This document shows, piece by piece, positions 11,955 to 24,036 of a stretch of 64,000 nucleotides of DNA (positions within the stretch are counted from its first letter, which is position 1; every line of letters starts with the position of its first letter). The notes beneath the pieces are model-generated. The model was not told the origin of the DNA, ran no database searches, and saw only the letters and a list, made by a program, of their open reading frames with translations. Position numbers and translations under genes: made by a program. The stretch lies in contig NC_091670.1 in NCBI RefSeq assembly GCF_042453785.1, positions 39,319,501 to 39,383,500 of the forward strand, written 5' to 3'. The stretch is from Malus domestica. Its lineage: Eukaryota > Streptophyta > Magnoliopsida > Rosales > Rosaceae.

Positions 11955-14320
11955 TGTGACCTAAATTCACAATTTTACAATAAAATAAGACCGCTAAGAA
12001 AACATTACTCTTTAAACCAAAGACTTAGATAAGAATACAGATAACGGTTAGCTACGTTTACATGTTTAATTCATTGTTCTTAATGAAGCCATGGTTCATG
12101 GTTATATATGACCAAATTAAAATATGGAACTTGTAACCGTGATGGGGTTGTAGTGATCATGGATTCATCATGATGATAATTGTCTATATAGGTTACAGCT
12201 AGGCTCGATCTAGTTGATCAATAGCTTCAAATTTGGTCCAGACAAATTGGTGGGAAGAAACAAGCAATCTGATTGAAAAGAGAAACAGACACAAATATAG
12301 GAATCGAATCAATAATTACAATAGACAGGCGTACGCACAGAGAGGGGAGCACAAGTTGAAATTAAAGCGGGGGGATGGGGTAGTGCATTGGTACGCAGAG
12401 GAGAGGATTCACCATAATAATTAACAATTACAGACGTTGCACGTTTGCATCAGACTTTCAGAAAGTGTAATATATATGTATTGAATCCAAAGTGCCAAAA
12501 AGCTACATACTACATGCGAGTCTTAATGAAGTCTCAACTGGTTGTACCACACACGTCGACTTCAGTTACTCTAAATATGTGATGCCTTCTTCTTTCCTAG
12601 TTTCTGCATACTTTTCTGTCCGTCCCCCTTAAACTCACTTATATGCATGCAGTCACACTCACTCACACTCTTAGAGGCCGTGGTCCCATTTTGATCGAAA
12701 TATAAATACGTACGTTATGGGCATGGGGATAGATATGGATCAAGTGGTACTAATTATTATTTTCAAATTTTGGCCAGTCAATGGTTTTGATTTGCTGGTT
12801 TTGTTCTGTATCCAATCTTATATGTTTTTTTATGAAAGTTAATTGAATCTTGAACATTCTCCAATCAATCAATGTACATTGGGGTTTAGGCATTAGTGGT
12901 CAAGTATTATGATAGCATATATATGAAATATATTAGCTACCATGAGAGGTCTAATTATTTGTTGGATGAAAATTCAACCTTTTTTTCACAAACTAAAGTG
13001 TAGTCGTTTTCAGACATCCACCTTTTATTAGGAATTTAAGCACTCCCTCTCCATAGACCCTCCACCCTTTAAAATCCACCATGCATGGTTCCCACATAAA
13101 GTAATACTCTACTAGCTTCTACCACACACGTATGTCTGTGACAATTAACCTTTTTAATTTAAAATTTTTGTTTTACTATTTTTCAATTTAATTACAAATT
13201 TTTAATTAAAAAATCTCTACAAAAAACAAAGGAAGAATAAATAACCACCATAACATGGTTCGAATATATTCATTTAAAACATGTATAACTACCATTTAGT
13301 CTCTATTTTGTTTGCCTAGCTAGTTGTTCATTGTTCTTCTCTATAATAATAAAGCGAGGGCATTGTAGGGAGATTGAAAGCTTCATATTGTAGAGAGATT
13401 GTAATAATTTATAATTATTCTTGGTCCTGTCTTAAGGAAACATATCTCCATATAGTTATAATTCTTGCTTCTAGTTGGAGTTTGATGCTTTCTTTTTGCA
13501 CAACTCAACATAGATATTTTCAGTTGATTGATTTTTCATATTGACCTCGGGTGGCATATGTGGCTGATTTGATAGAGAGAAAATAAAAGCTATTCAACAC
13601 CTTTCTATGCACAACCGGGGGCAATGGGCATCAAGGAACGTTGTCTTGGAGTACAAGTAAAGAAAGTACATATGTGCAAGAAATAAAATACTCAACGCCC
13701 AAAAAATTATATTTAGGAAATACAACACGCATTAAGGATAAATAAGTCAAATAAATAATGTAATAACCTTCCTAAAATTATAAATTAATCTGATCCCAAC
13801 TTTATGACTTTGTAGAGATTTTATTGTATAACTAGAATGCAGTGTGAATATATATATATATATATATATTAGTTCAAATGTGCATGTTTACACAAATTCT
13901 GATCAGTACTTTTAGTCAATTCATTATAAATTTCAGAAGGGCTTAACTTCACCATTAAGTCAGAGTATGTGATCCATTCCATTGTGTTACACAAATGGTG
14001 GATATTCACATGTTCGGTATGAAGACTAACACTATAACGTAACAAAAGCAACAAGACAAAGAACTATATCCAATGTCACATGAAACGGAATGTGGAATCC
14101 ATAACGAGACACTCTCCAAGTCTATTCGACCTCAAAACGCCAAAGTTGTCCTATTATGTTATATCACAACATAACAATGTGTTTACACAATATTATTAAT
14201 TAATTACAAATCTCACATTTATGAATTTCTTTTTGGGTATGACTGTCTCACGGTCACGATATGTTACATCTATATTATAACTCGTAATTTATTTACTAAT
14301 ACTTTAAAATATACACATGT
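11955..14320. other. Intergenic, no gene seen
   Basis: Holds short open frames only; the one at 12233-12424 (plus) is basic and without recognisable motif. There is an (AT)n microsatellite at 13850-13870. Confidence 0.35.
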
Positions 14321-14324
14321 AACC

Positions 14325-14785
14325 AAGGTTTTAAAGACGTTGGGCGCTAGTCAGGCGGCAGGTTGGGGCCTAGCGCTTAGGTGGCTAGGCAGGGCCTAGG
14401 CAGACTAGTTGGATTTAAGTAAATCTATTATATTTCGTGTAAATAAGTGTCTACTTATACTAAAATATATATAATTTCATCATAAACTACAAAATAGTAT
14501 AACATATATATTATGAAGTATTGGAACATAATGAAAACATGGGGAACAGAGATATAACATGTGTTCTTTTAAGTATGTAACAAGTCTCTTACAAGTTATT
14601 GAAAAAAATAAAATACAAAGTGAAAGTTATCTATTTGTTGTCTAAGTGAGTCTCGACCTAGGCGGGTGCCTAGTGGTCTAGGTGGGTACCTCAGCAGGTC
14701 TAGGCGCCTTTTCTTAATTTGCAAATGCCTAAACATAATCAAGGCGATAGCCAACCGTCTATAGCCATGTAACTCACCCATGTTA
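14325..14785. repeat. Putative non-autonomous DNA element, GC-rich ends
   Basis: The left end contains 'ttttaaagacgttgggcgctag' and several 'ctaggc/ggcctag' motifs; the right end contains 'cctaggcgggtgcctag' and 'ctaggcgcctttt'. GC-rich, roughly inverted ends flank an AT-rich core. No clear target duplication was found, so the class is uncertain. Confidence 0.4.
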
Positions 14786-15531
14786 TGTTACTCAAATTAA
14801 TAGTGGAATATATTTCTAATATGTATTTTTTGTTATTAAGGAAGAAATATTTAAGTTTACAAAGTTTTTTAAAAGAAGAAATTACGATAATTAAGACATC
14901 TAACCACAATAGAATACAAATCCTATTTACAATTATAATAGGTAATATGGTAAGTCAACTTTAGCATAAAAGGAGCGTTCGAATTCAAGGTGCAAATCTC
15001 TTATTGTCAAACCTAGACTCGAAAACATTTTGATTTTTGAGACACAGATATGAACAAAAGTATGGATTACACATTTTCTTTGTTTTAATTAGCAGAATTC
15101 CAAGACCGTTTTAAAGAGAGTTTCAACCATCCCAGGGTTCCAGCGCAAAGCTTTGTTAGGGCTTGAGGTCACATAAGGATTTTGTTAGCATGTCGGAATC
15201 GAACCGACACGACGTAGACTAAAATCCTATCACACTTTCCTCTCTCTGTGTATGTGCATGGGGAATTGGACACGCGTAGCATAGTCCACACACAATAACA
15301 CATAGATATGCTGCATGCTTTGATCATCTTCCCCCAATACCCATGTGAAACTTTGCTGCGGTATTATGTGTATTTGTCTATGTCTCTGACTTTTGCAAAC
15401 TACATTATGTACATATCCACAGGAAAAACGCTAGCAAATTTCATTGTATAAGTTAATTGTATGCTTATATAGTAGACATGTCCACACTTTAATATCTTTA
15501 ATGAAGCAATATATCAATCATTTTTCTGATG

Positions 15532-15575
<44 letters not shown>

Positions 15576-17980
15576 TCAAGGATATATATGTAACCCTCAA
15601 TCTGAGCTAGGTCAAGTGTAGAGTACTCTAGGTATAAGTTCGAAATCCATCAATATAACATATAATCTCTCTCTCTCTAGATATATATAAGAATGCGAAG
15701 GAAACTCTTTTGAAGGGAGACTTTTCATATATTCTCTGTCATATCATAATTTAATGTTAATTTTCATGCTAATATTATAAAATATTATGCAAAAAATATA
15801 TGTGATAGAGTTTAAAGAGTATAAAGAGTTTCATTTTTAAAAGAGTCTTCTTAGCATTTCTCTATATGTTAATAACATCTCCTAATAAGTAATAAATGTG
15901 TGTTCTTGATTTGCACAGATGGATCGAGTTGTTAAAAGAAAAAAGAGCTCAGTACCCAACAAAATTCAAATCACCCCAAAACAGCGCCATCGAGTTATGA
16001 TTCAGTATCTCTCTGTGATTAAGTACTATTTCTTTGGTCGTTTCACTTGCTAACTATCGACAAACAAATGGCAGCTGAGACTCAATATTGCATTTAACCG
16101 TGTAGACAAGTATGAACCCTAGTCCACAAACAAAAAAGAGGTTTCGCGTGAGATTAATCGTGCCTGCTTTAATTTTCAGCAAGCACTTTTAGAAAGTATA
16201 CCTTAGGAATTGGTCTAATGGCCCTGTGGATCATTAAGATTAAATTAATAATCAGTCAAACACCCTTTTCTTGGCAGGAAATTAATTAGTCAAAGGTTAG
16301 AGATTATCAAAATGCTCCTTGCTTTCACGTGTGAATTTTGTTAATCACTCAAATTAGTTACATAACTTATATCATATATAACATGAAACATGTGATACTA
16401 TAATTATTTTTTTTAACAATTATCTTTCATTAAATTTGAACTCATCGTAAAATATGTGGTATATGAAAAATTTAACATTATAAGTTGTTCAAGTTATTTA
16501 TACGTTTTAGTACTGTTTGACAAGCATTGTAGAGATAAGTCATGTTGTTTTTTTATTTTTCTAGGCATAACCAATCGAAATGATTGTTGAGGAAGTTTTC
16601 TTCTCTACTGATCAGTCTACTGACCCATCAGCTGATGAAGCTAAAACCAGGAAGTGGGGCAAGCACTACAGTCACGTCGCAGCACTTAAACCTTCCTTTG
16701 CCTCCAGCATTTTCTTGTAATGGCCATTTTTAGTGTGTGTGATGTTCTGTTCTGAAATTTATTGTTTTTATTTTAGAATTTTGAGAAAACAATTTTAGAG
16801 TCGTATTTCAGGTTTATTTTGGTGTTTGGGGGTGAATTTAGAATAGATGGATAAAGATTGATCCTTCGAGCATTTAGGTGAAAATCACTCGTGAATCGGA
16901 GTTGAAATAAAAAAGTTACGAGCACCAAAGATGATGGGCATTTTGGTCTTTTACAATGACCATAAATAGTAAGTTTTAGAAATAGAAAGTTTACCATGTT
17001 GGAAAGTCAACCTAGAAATCTAGCGCACAAACTCACGATCTCTCATCGACTTGTTTTTCCTTCAGGATTTTTTTCGACCTAAATTTTGGCGGCCATCTTC
17101 GACGGAACTGGTTGACACCAACACCGTCAAATTGAAGCTCTCACTTTCCTCTATAATACTCAACCAAAAATCACCTGAATAAACCACCACTGATAGCGTG
17201 AGGCCGTGAAGTTCTAGGCTTCAAGGGCTCCGACAACTCTTTTCCCTTTACAAATCCATATGTATTCAATCAAGTATTTAATGAATCCATGGAAGTCTAT
17301 GGGTACTCAATCAGGTTTTTAAAAGAGTTAATAAAAATTCATAAGGAATCCAAGTGTATTCATTCCGAATTTTAAAAGTTGTTCATAAAACTTTATGTAA
17401 TTCAATTATGATTTGATTTTAAAGTATTTTAGAAGATTAAAGATTTGGAGGGATTTTATAGTGTCTTTTATGCTTTAAAATTTCAGGCCTATCCCTAAGA
17501 TTTTTAATGATTTCACCTAAATTTGACATGGTCTACAGAACTCCATTAAATTCCAGAAATTTATAACTCTTTTCCAATCTTTCAAAATCTTAATTGAATA
17601 CAACTCTTTAGTTTTTAGTTTTAAAGGAATGAAAACTAAAATATAAAAACAAAATGGTTATGAACCTAAATTACGAAATAATATAGGTACATATTTTTCA
17701 TGCACCTTACCGTCTAATATTTTACTTACTATGCAGATTTGAGAAATTAGAAGAACCTAGAGAGTTTCAACTAATTTTAAAAAAAATTATATTAACAATG
17801 AAAATAAATAAATAAATGCCCTCGAGTCAATCCAAAAGCCTACATTACTTTTGTTCAAAATAAACCCAATATGAGATATGCAATTACTCTTACACGACTC
17901 ACACCACCGCTTTCCAGTTAAACCCTACAAATTACATTACATTGCATGCTCCCTTCTCCCTTTGCCTTGACTTTCAAACA
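14786..17980. other. Intergenic, distal upstream of the WOX gene
   Basis: Holds a T homopolymer of about 34 nt (15538-15572) and a dispersed AT-rich repeat at about 17280-17590 related to 30699-30800. A 48-codon open frame starts at 16578; it is preceded by an acceptor-like 'ttttctag' but resembles no family I know. No supported gene. Confidence 0.35.
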
Positions 17981-17984
17981 CCCC

Positions 17985-19021
17985 TCCCCTCCCCTATTTA
18001 TTCCCACAACCACCTTTCCCATTAGAATAATCTCAACATCTCACTTCCACCCTCTTCACCTCTCCCAGGCCAATTAATTCCCCACGCACTGCAAAGCAAA
18101 ACCCCAAACAATTGATCAGAGCAAGCAGGATTCCTCCCTTTACAAATCTCAAAAGATAAAAGTGTAAAGGGAGACAAACTGGTCAGAACAGTCCTCATCT
18201 CTCTCTCTCTCTCTATCTCTCTCTCTGATGAAGATTCTAATTAAGCCCCCAGCAGGTATTATTTTCTAAGTACCCTGCTTTTCGTCCCGGGGGGATTTGG
18301 GTTTGTAATACTTTTCAGAGTTCGAGTAGAGAACAAGCATTATTTCATGCATCATCACTTTTCACTTGCTAGTATTAAATCTAAATTCTAAAAGAAGGGA
18401 TGGGTTGAGAGTAGTACTTTCTCTCTTTTAATTTCACTCCACACAAATTTATTTTCATTTCCTTTCTTGTTTATCTTTCTAGCAGGCGATTCCTGTTGTG
18501 GGTTCTGCCCATTTTATATATAAATCAAATTATATTTGTTTAATTTATATAATTTCTCATCAGTTTGTATCCTATTTTTTATATTTTCTTTGGGAGGAGG
18601 GAAGGGATTAGGATTCTCTCCCCTACTATTTCCATCCCCTCCTCTCACATTTTCTATTTTATCTTTCTCTTTCTATAAAAAATTAATATAAGATGTTGAT
18701 ATAATTTAACTGTGAAATTTCAAATTTGAAGGGAGAGAAGGGAAGGTAAAAATAGAGATGAGAGAATCCTACTCCGTGGGAAGGGCTCGTGTTTATTTAT
18801 TGTACAAGTTTTAATTAATAAACAAGAGAAATATTGAACTCACAGGAGTAGGTGATGAGACTATAAGAAGTGATGCTCTGGTGGGCTAAGGAGAAAAACA
18901 AACAGCAGAAAAGGGTTTCTCCTTCCCTTTTGGCTGGCTATACCCATAGCTTCCTAGCTACTGTAACATCTAGCTAGCTTTCTCTGTCTCGCTATCCCTC
19001 CCTTTGGTCGTCATCATCATC
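17985..19021 (+). promoter_or_regulatory. WOX gene proximal promoter and leader
   Basis: A TATA-like 'cctatttatt' lies near 17993-18002, followed by pyrimidine-rich leader sequence and a (CT)n tract at 18198-18227. A 13-codon upstream ORF begins with ATG at 18228. It overlaps a donor-like 'cagcag|gtattatt' near 18254, so this part may be a 5'-UTR exon whose intron ends near 'cacag|gag' at about 18845. That splice is inferred only. Confidence 0.4.
18603..18780. repeat. MITE in the WOX leader region
   Basis: Ends 'ttaggattctctccccta' and 'gagagaatcctactcc' are inverted. The core 'aaaattaatataagatgttgatataatttaactgtg' recurs in the related elements at 23563-23783 and 24419-24600. About 180 nt and non-coding. 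Confidence 0.55.
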
Positions 19022-21602
19022 ATGGCTTCATCAAACAGACACTGGCCAAGCATGTTCAAGTCCAAGCCTGCTGATTGCAGCACGCACCACCAATGGCAGC
19101 ATGACATCAGCCCTTCTCTCGTCTCAAACAGCTGCCACCGACCCTCCTCTTCCTCAGGTAACTCCCCAAATTCCTATTTCATCACTCACTTCTTCATAAC
19201 CGTCTTCAACATTTTATGTTAAAACTCTTTTCAATATTTTATAATTATTTTTCCCGAAATCTGCATTCAAGTTCAAATCTCTTTTCTGTGTATAATAATA
19301 GCTTTTTCAATTATTCATATGATATGCATAATTTGTTACTAATTATTATATATGTTTTAGTTTACGTACATTTACATTTTTTATTAATTATGTGAATGTA
19401 ACAGTGGGAGGGTGTGAAGAACGCAGTCCGGAGCCAAAACCCAGATGGAACCCAAAGCCGGAGCAAATTCGCATACTCGAAGCAATCTTCAACTCCGGGG
19501 TGGTGAATCCTCCGAGGGATGAGATCAGGAAGATTAGAGCTCAGCTGCAAGAGTACGGTCAAGTCGGAGACGCCAATGTGTTCTATTGGTTCCAAAACCG
19601 AAAGTCAAGAAGCAAGCACAAGCTCCGCAACCTCCACAACTTACCCAAGCAACAACAAACCCATCATCGCCACACCCATCTTCCTATCTCCACGCCCATC
19701 TCCGCAGCCACCACTCTCAACATCATCAATGCCGCCGCCCCTTCGTCGTCCTCGTCGTCCTCTGAAAAATCATCCCCCAAAGCACCAAACAACAAGGCTT
19801 TCTCCATGGGGTTCTCCACTCATGATGTTTCAATTATCTCTCCAATTGCTTCTGTGAACCAAAGCACTAACTTTTTCCAGCCTCACCATCCTCACCACAA
19901 CGAGGTCTTGCCTGAATCGCCGTTCTTTTTTCCGGTGCATCAGGGCAACATTAATCCTAATTTGACACAAGGGTTTTGCTTATCTGAGCTGGCTAATGTG
20001 GTTCATGTTCCAAATCATGAGCAAACTAATAATAATAACATTGGACCTTGCACTAGTCTCCTGCTGAGTGAGATCATGAACCATGGGGGAATATCAAGGA
20101 AAGAATATCACCATCAGGAAGATCAGATCATGGCCATGAAGAATGTGGATAATCAGCAGCACCTGACATCTCCAACTACTGCTGTCGCTGCTTCTACTAA
20201 TCCTACTGTTGCTGTTCCATCCCCCATGTTTCACAACATTCAAGGTAGACTAACTGAAAATTTCATGTTTTGCTAATTAGATCTCCATATGCAATACTTC
20301 ACATAAGAAAATTGTCTAAATTAAGTCCTTGTTTAAGGGAAATGCTCTAATCTGCAACCAATTTATCCATTTTTGTCGAATTAATAGCGGTATTCCATGT
20401 ACGTTAAACAATAATATAGTGCTAGACTACAGCACTTACACACACACACACACACACACATATGTATATATTATTGATACATAATACCAAAATGTATCAA
20501 AGTGGGATTGATTTATGATGGGTTTGTATTTTGGGATGAAAGTGATTGCCATGTTTGTAATGTATTACGTATGGAAGGGAGGGTAGTTTTGTCTTTATGT
20601 TCGGCAAGAAACTTTTAGCTTGCTAGGTTTTTGCGTTTGGGGTTACGATGGACGTGTGCATGGGTTTTGATTGACCAGTCTGTTCTATAACGTGTTTGGG
20701 TTTGGATTGGACTAATTACTACCCGGACAATACCGAACTGTTCACGTACATACGCCCTTCAAATCATGAGATCGGACTGATGAAACGACGTCGCATACTG
20801 TGTGATTGTGTGACTTAATGTGGTGGTGTTTGGAGTTTTGGACAGGTAGTGTTGGCGAAGCGGGTGCAATGGCTCCGGGAGGTCCGGCGAAATCAACGGT
20901 ATTCATAAACGACGTCGCATTCGAGGTGGGTGCGGGTCCCTTCAACGTGCGTGAGGCTTTCGGGGATGACGCCGTTCTCATTCACTCCTCCGGTCAGCCC
21001 GTTCTCACCAATGAGTGGGGTCTCACCCTCCACTCTCTCCACCATGGCTCTTTCTATTACCTGGTATACTAATTTCACAATTAATTTTTCTTTATTTTTT
21101 TACTTCTTTATGCTAGTTATTTTTTTAACCTTAATATGTTATTTGGTTCCTTTCTATGTATTTTCCCAAATTAAAACAATGTGATAAAGTAGAGATTTAG
21201 GTTTAGGCGAGTTAGCTATAGCGTTGTATTTCTCCTTATTCAAGTTCGAATTTTGCTCGTAGTTTATATGAATTAGTTAAGACTATCTTATTGTTTGAAA
21301 GGTTGCTCTTTTGTGACCGAAATGTCACATGTTTAAGTTATGAAAACAATCTCTTTACAAAGTAAAGGTAAAGTTATATACGATAGACATCCCCTCCAAC
21401 GCTTGCAAGGTTATGAGTCTTGTTGGTTTGGAGTCGCCATTTTTATCTTATTGCCTAAAAAAAGTGATTTAAATTTGTTTTGCTTCTTTATTTGTTGCTA
21501 TCCAGCTATACCGCTGTAATGTGTGTGTATGTTTATATTTATTTTATCTATGCTTTGCTAGTTGATGATCATTAATGTGTTTTTTTGGGATTGCAGATAT
21601 AG
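19022..21602 (+). CDS. WOX9: WUSCHEL-related homeobox protein, WOX8/9 (STIMPY) type
   Basis: Nuclear transcription factor; in Arabidopsis WOX9/STIP supports meristem growth and embryo patterning. Join 19022..19157, 19405..20244, 20846..21063 and 21597..21602: 1200 nt, 399 residues (Arabidopsis STIP is of similar length). The N-terminus [16 protein letters not shown] is the family signature. The homeodomain spans about residues 57-120, with the long WOX loop and helix 3 [13 protein letters not shown] Ser/His/Asn-rich middle follows, then a conserved C-terminal block ([28 protein letters not shown]). The start is the first ATG giving this N-terminus; an upstream in-frame GTG is ignored. The last exon supplies only Ile and the stop: reading through intron 3 would end YYLVY, while splicing gives YYLI as in the family. 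Intron 3 (21064-21596) may contain a SINE-like fragment near 21190-21300. A (CA)n run lies in intron 2. WOX8 versus WOX9 cannot be separated here. Confidence 0.93.
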
Positions 21603-22620
21603 AAGAGGTGGAAGCAAGCTAGAAGAGACGGGCTTCGGTTCTGTGTGTCTTTTCTATATATATGTCTTCTTTAATCTGCGTTAGGGTTTGCAATATTATA
21701 AGATAGGGCTTCATTCCGTTTTGTGGATCTAGGGTTATTTCAGAGTTTGTGGACCTATTTATGTACCATTAGTGTACCTGTTTCTGGTTATATAAAGGTT
21801 GATTATATATATTTACCTGTGGGGTGTGTTTTTTCTATGAAAGTTTTAACCTGCACATCATGCTCATGTGCATGCAGGAAAACTCAAATTCAAGTGAGAT
21901 GATATCATCCTCACAATTTTCTGCTACTTTTCGACTCAGTTTCTTTTTGTTGAAGGAATCCAGATGTCTGATACTTTTCAATTGTTTAACATTGTTCTGC
22001 ATCTTCCACCCAAAATTTAGATCTAACTGCCACGCTACCATAATCAACCGTCAAACAATATCTGGCTAAAGAGAACCGTGGTCATATGTATTGCTTTGCC
22101 AAAATTGTAAACTGAGAGATGTATGATATTTAGAAGAAAAAAGTTGATCATAAATTAAATTAGTAGGAATTGCAACCAATTGTGCAGACCAAAAGTATAT
22201 AAATTAGTAATGAATTGAATGAACTAGTATATCTAGCTAGCTAGGTTATCATAGGGTCAAATATGGCCTTGCTGTAGGCGCACTCAATGGAAGTTTTTGA
22301 TGAACCCCGAACTCTGTCATGTCCTACTCAAAATATATCACTTAAATTTATATATTTTTATTGATATGCTCTAGTAGTGTTACATATTTAACCTATTACA
22401 CATTTATATATAATAATAAATATAAATTTAGAATAATAACACTATGTGATCATGTTTTTGATACACACAAAAATTTGCTCGCTCGAGCGCACCTTTCTTA
22501 CCACATTGATATTCTTTAACCATCCAGTATATGCACCGTTAATTCCATGTCCATGTGTCATCTTTTGTTCATGAAAAACTTAGGGCATGCGTACTTACTA
22601 TGAGAAGAAACTTAGGGCTT
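21603..22620. other. WOX 3' UTR and intergenic sequence
   Basis: Likely 3' UTR over the first 200 nt, then AT-rich sequence with no gene seen. Confidence 0.4.
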
Positions 22621-23037
22621 CCTAAGAAAAATGACAAAAAACTACCTTAACTATTGGTCTCATGACACTATCATACCTCATCTTTTAAAATTGACAATGT
22701 CATACCTCATCTTTAAAATTTGGTCCAATGTTATACCTTCTGTTAGCTTGGCCATGAATTTCTCAGTTAAATGTTGACGTGGCTTGATTTGGGGCCCACT
22801 TTCTATTAAAAATTTAATACAATATTAAAAATAATAATTTACCCTTAAAATAAAAAAATAAAAAAATAAACTCAAACACCCATCTTCCCCGACCCCGTCC
22901 TCTTCCCTAAAACCCAAATCCAAAACCCAGATCCCTTCTCCTTCCCCTTCCCCACCCACGCCAACATCTCCCCCCAGACCCACATCCCCCCGCCCTTCCT
23001 GCAACCTCACTGTCCTCCTGTTCCTCTCTCATTCGTC

Positions 23038-23331
23038 TCTATATTCCTTATGATGTCGTTTTCTCTCCACGGACACGACCGGCTCGGCTTTCCCAGCTTC
23101 AAGCGGGAAGTTAAGGATCGCTTTGGCGCCCTGGAGCTTGAACGCTGCTCGATCGTAAGTCTTGGCTGCTTCAATCGTCGTGTCGAAGGTCCCCAGCCAG
23201 ACCCTGGAGCCTCTGCAGTTCTGATCCCTAATCTCCGCCGCGTACTTGTCCCACGGTCTTTGTTGGGCCCCTCGGTAGTGCTTCTTCTTCTCTTCGTTCG
23301 AACTCACTTTCTGAACCACCGCCGGCTTCAC
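23038..23331 (-). pseudogene. AP2/ERF domain fragment inside the Mutator-like element
   Basis: The open frame encodes a nearly full AP2 domain with [49 protein letters not shown]. It resembles the group IX ethylene response factors (ERF5/6 type). Key positions differ from the family: Gly-Val after YR is Gly-Ala, and the Gly of WGKY is Asp (WDKY); both are normally near-invariant. The frame has no ATG: it opens with GTG, and upstream sequence on the same strand is proline-rich noise in other frames. I read it as a captured, decaying exon. Expression from the element's own sequence is possible but unsupported. Confidence 0.75.
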
Positions 23332-23562
23332 AGTGGCCTGGTCTGAGTTGGCGAACTAGATCCACTCAATTTTGTTGGGAAGCAAGATTGTGAGTGCGGG
23401 CTTTCGGACCAGGTTGGCGGGTCTATGTTGCGAGGAGGGCGGGGAGAGATGGGTCTGGGGGGAGGGGAGATGTTGGGGTGGGTGGGGAAGGGGTCGAGGG
23501 TTGCAGGGAAGGGGAAGGATAAGAGATATGGGTTTTGGATTTGGGTTGCAGGGAAGGGACAA

Positions 23563-23783
23563 GGATTGTCTGTCCTCCACTTCCAGTGCCCTCTCCGTGC
23601 CCTCCTGTTTGTGTGGTCATGGTTAAACAACGTCAACATTTTATATTACTATTCATTTTTGTCTTATTATATCTATAAAAAAATAATATAAGATGTTGAC
23701 GTGACTTAACTGTGACCACACAAAACAGGAGGGCACAGGGAGGACACCGGAAGTGGAGGGTAGACAATCCTTGTCCGCAGGAA
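23563..23783. repeat. MITE nested in the Mutator-like element
   Basis: A palindromic 220-nt unit. The left 'acaaggattgtct...ctccacttcc...gtgccctcctgttt' is matched inversely by 'aaacaggagggcac...ggaagtggag...agacaatccttgt'. The core 'ataagatgttgacgtgacttaactgtg' links it to 18603-18780 and 24419-24600. Confidence 0.6.
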
Positions 23784-24036
23784 AGGGGAAGGGGTCGGAG
23801 AAGATGGGTGTTTGAGTTTTTTTTTTTAAGGGTAAATTATTATATTAATTTTTTAATAGAAAGTGAGCTCTTAATCAAGTCACATTAGCATTTAACTGAG
23901 AAATTCACGGCCAAGCTAACCGAATGTATAACATTGGACCAAATTCTAAAGATGAGGTGTGACATTGTCAATTTTAAAAGATGAGGTATGATAGTGTCGT
24001 AAGACCAATAGTTGAGGTAGTTTTTTATCATTTACC

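Larger units (their letters stand above)
22625..24036. mobile_element. Mutator-like element carrying an ERF gene fragment (Pack-MULE type)
   Basis: Inverted arms of about 280 nt run from the outside in. The left arm 'atgacaaaaaactacctt...ctattggtc...gacactatcatacctcat' is matched by the complement on the right ending 'ggtagttttttatcattta'. Further in, both sides carry 'ctcaaacacccatcttc' or its complement. Between the arms lies an AP2/ERF coding fragment (23041-23331) and a nested MITE. I found no clean 9-bp target duplication, so the superfamily is inferred from the long arms and the captured exon. No transposase is present. Confidence 0.6.

Noticed and set aside
12233-12424. Basic 63-codon frame
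   Set aside because: No recognisable motif or gene structure.
15535-15572. Long T homopolymer as a retrogene poly(A) tail
   Set aside because: No adjacent coding sequence or target duplication supports a retrocopy on either strand.
16578-16724. 48-codon frame after an acceptor-like site
   Set aside because: Considered as a lone exon, but no partner exon and no family match could be found.
23029-23331. Functional ERF gene
   Set aside because: No ATG, changed invariant residues and location between transposon arms argue for a captured fragment.
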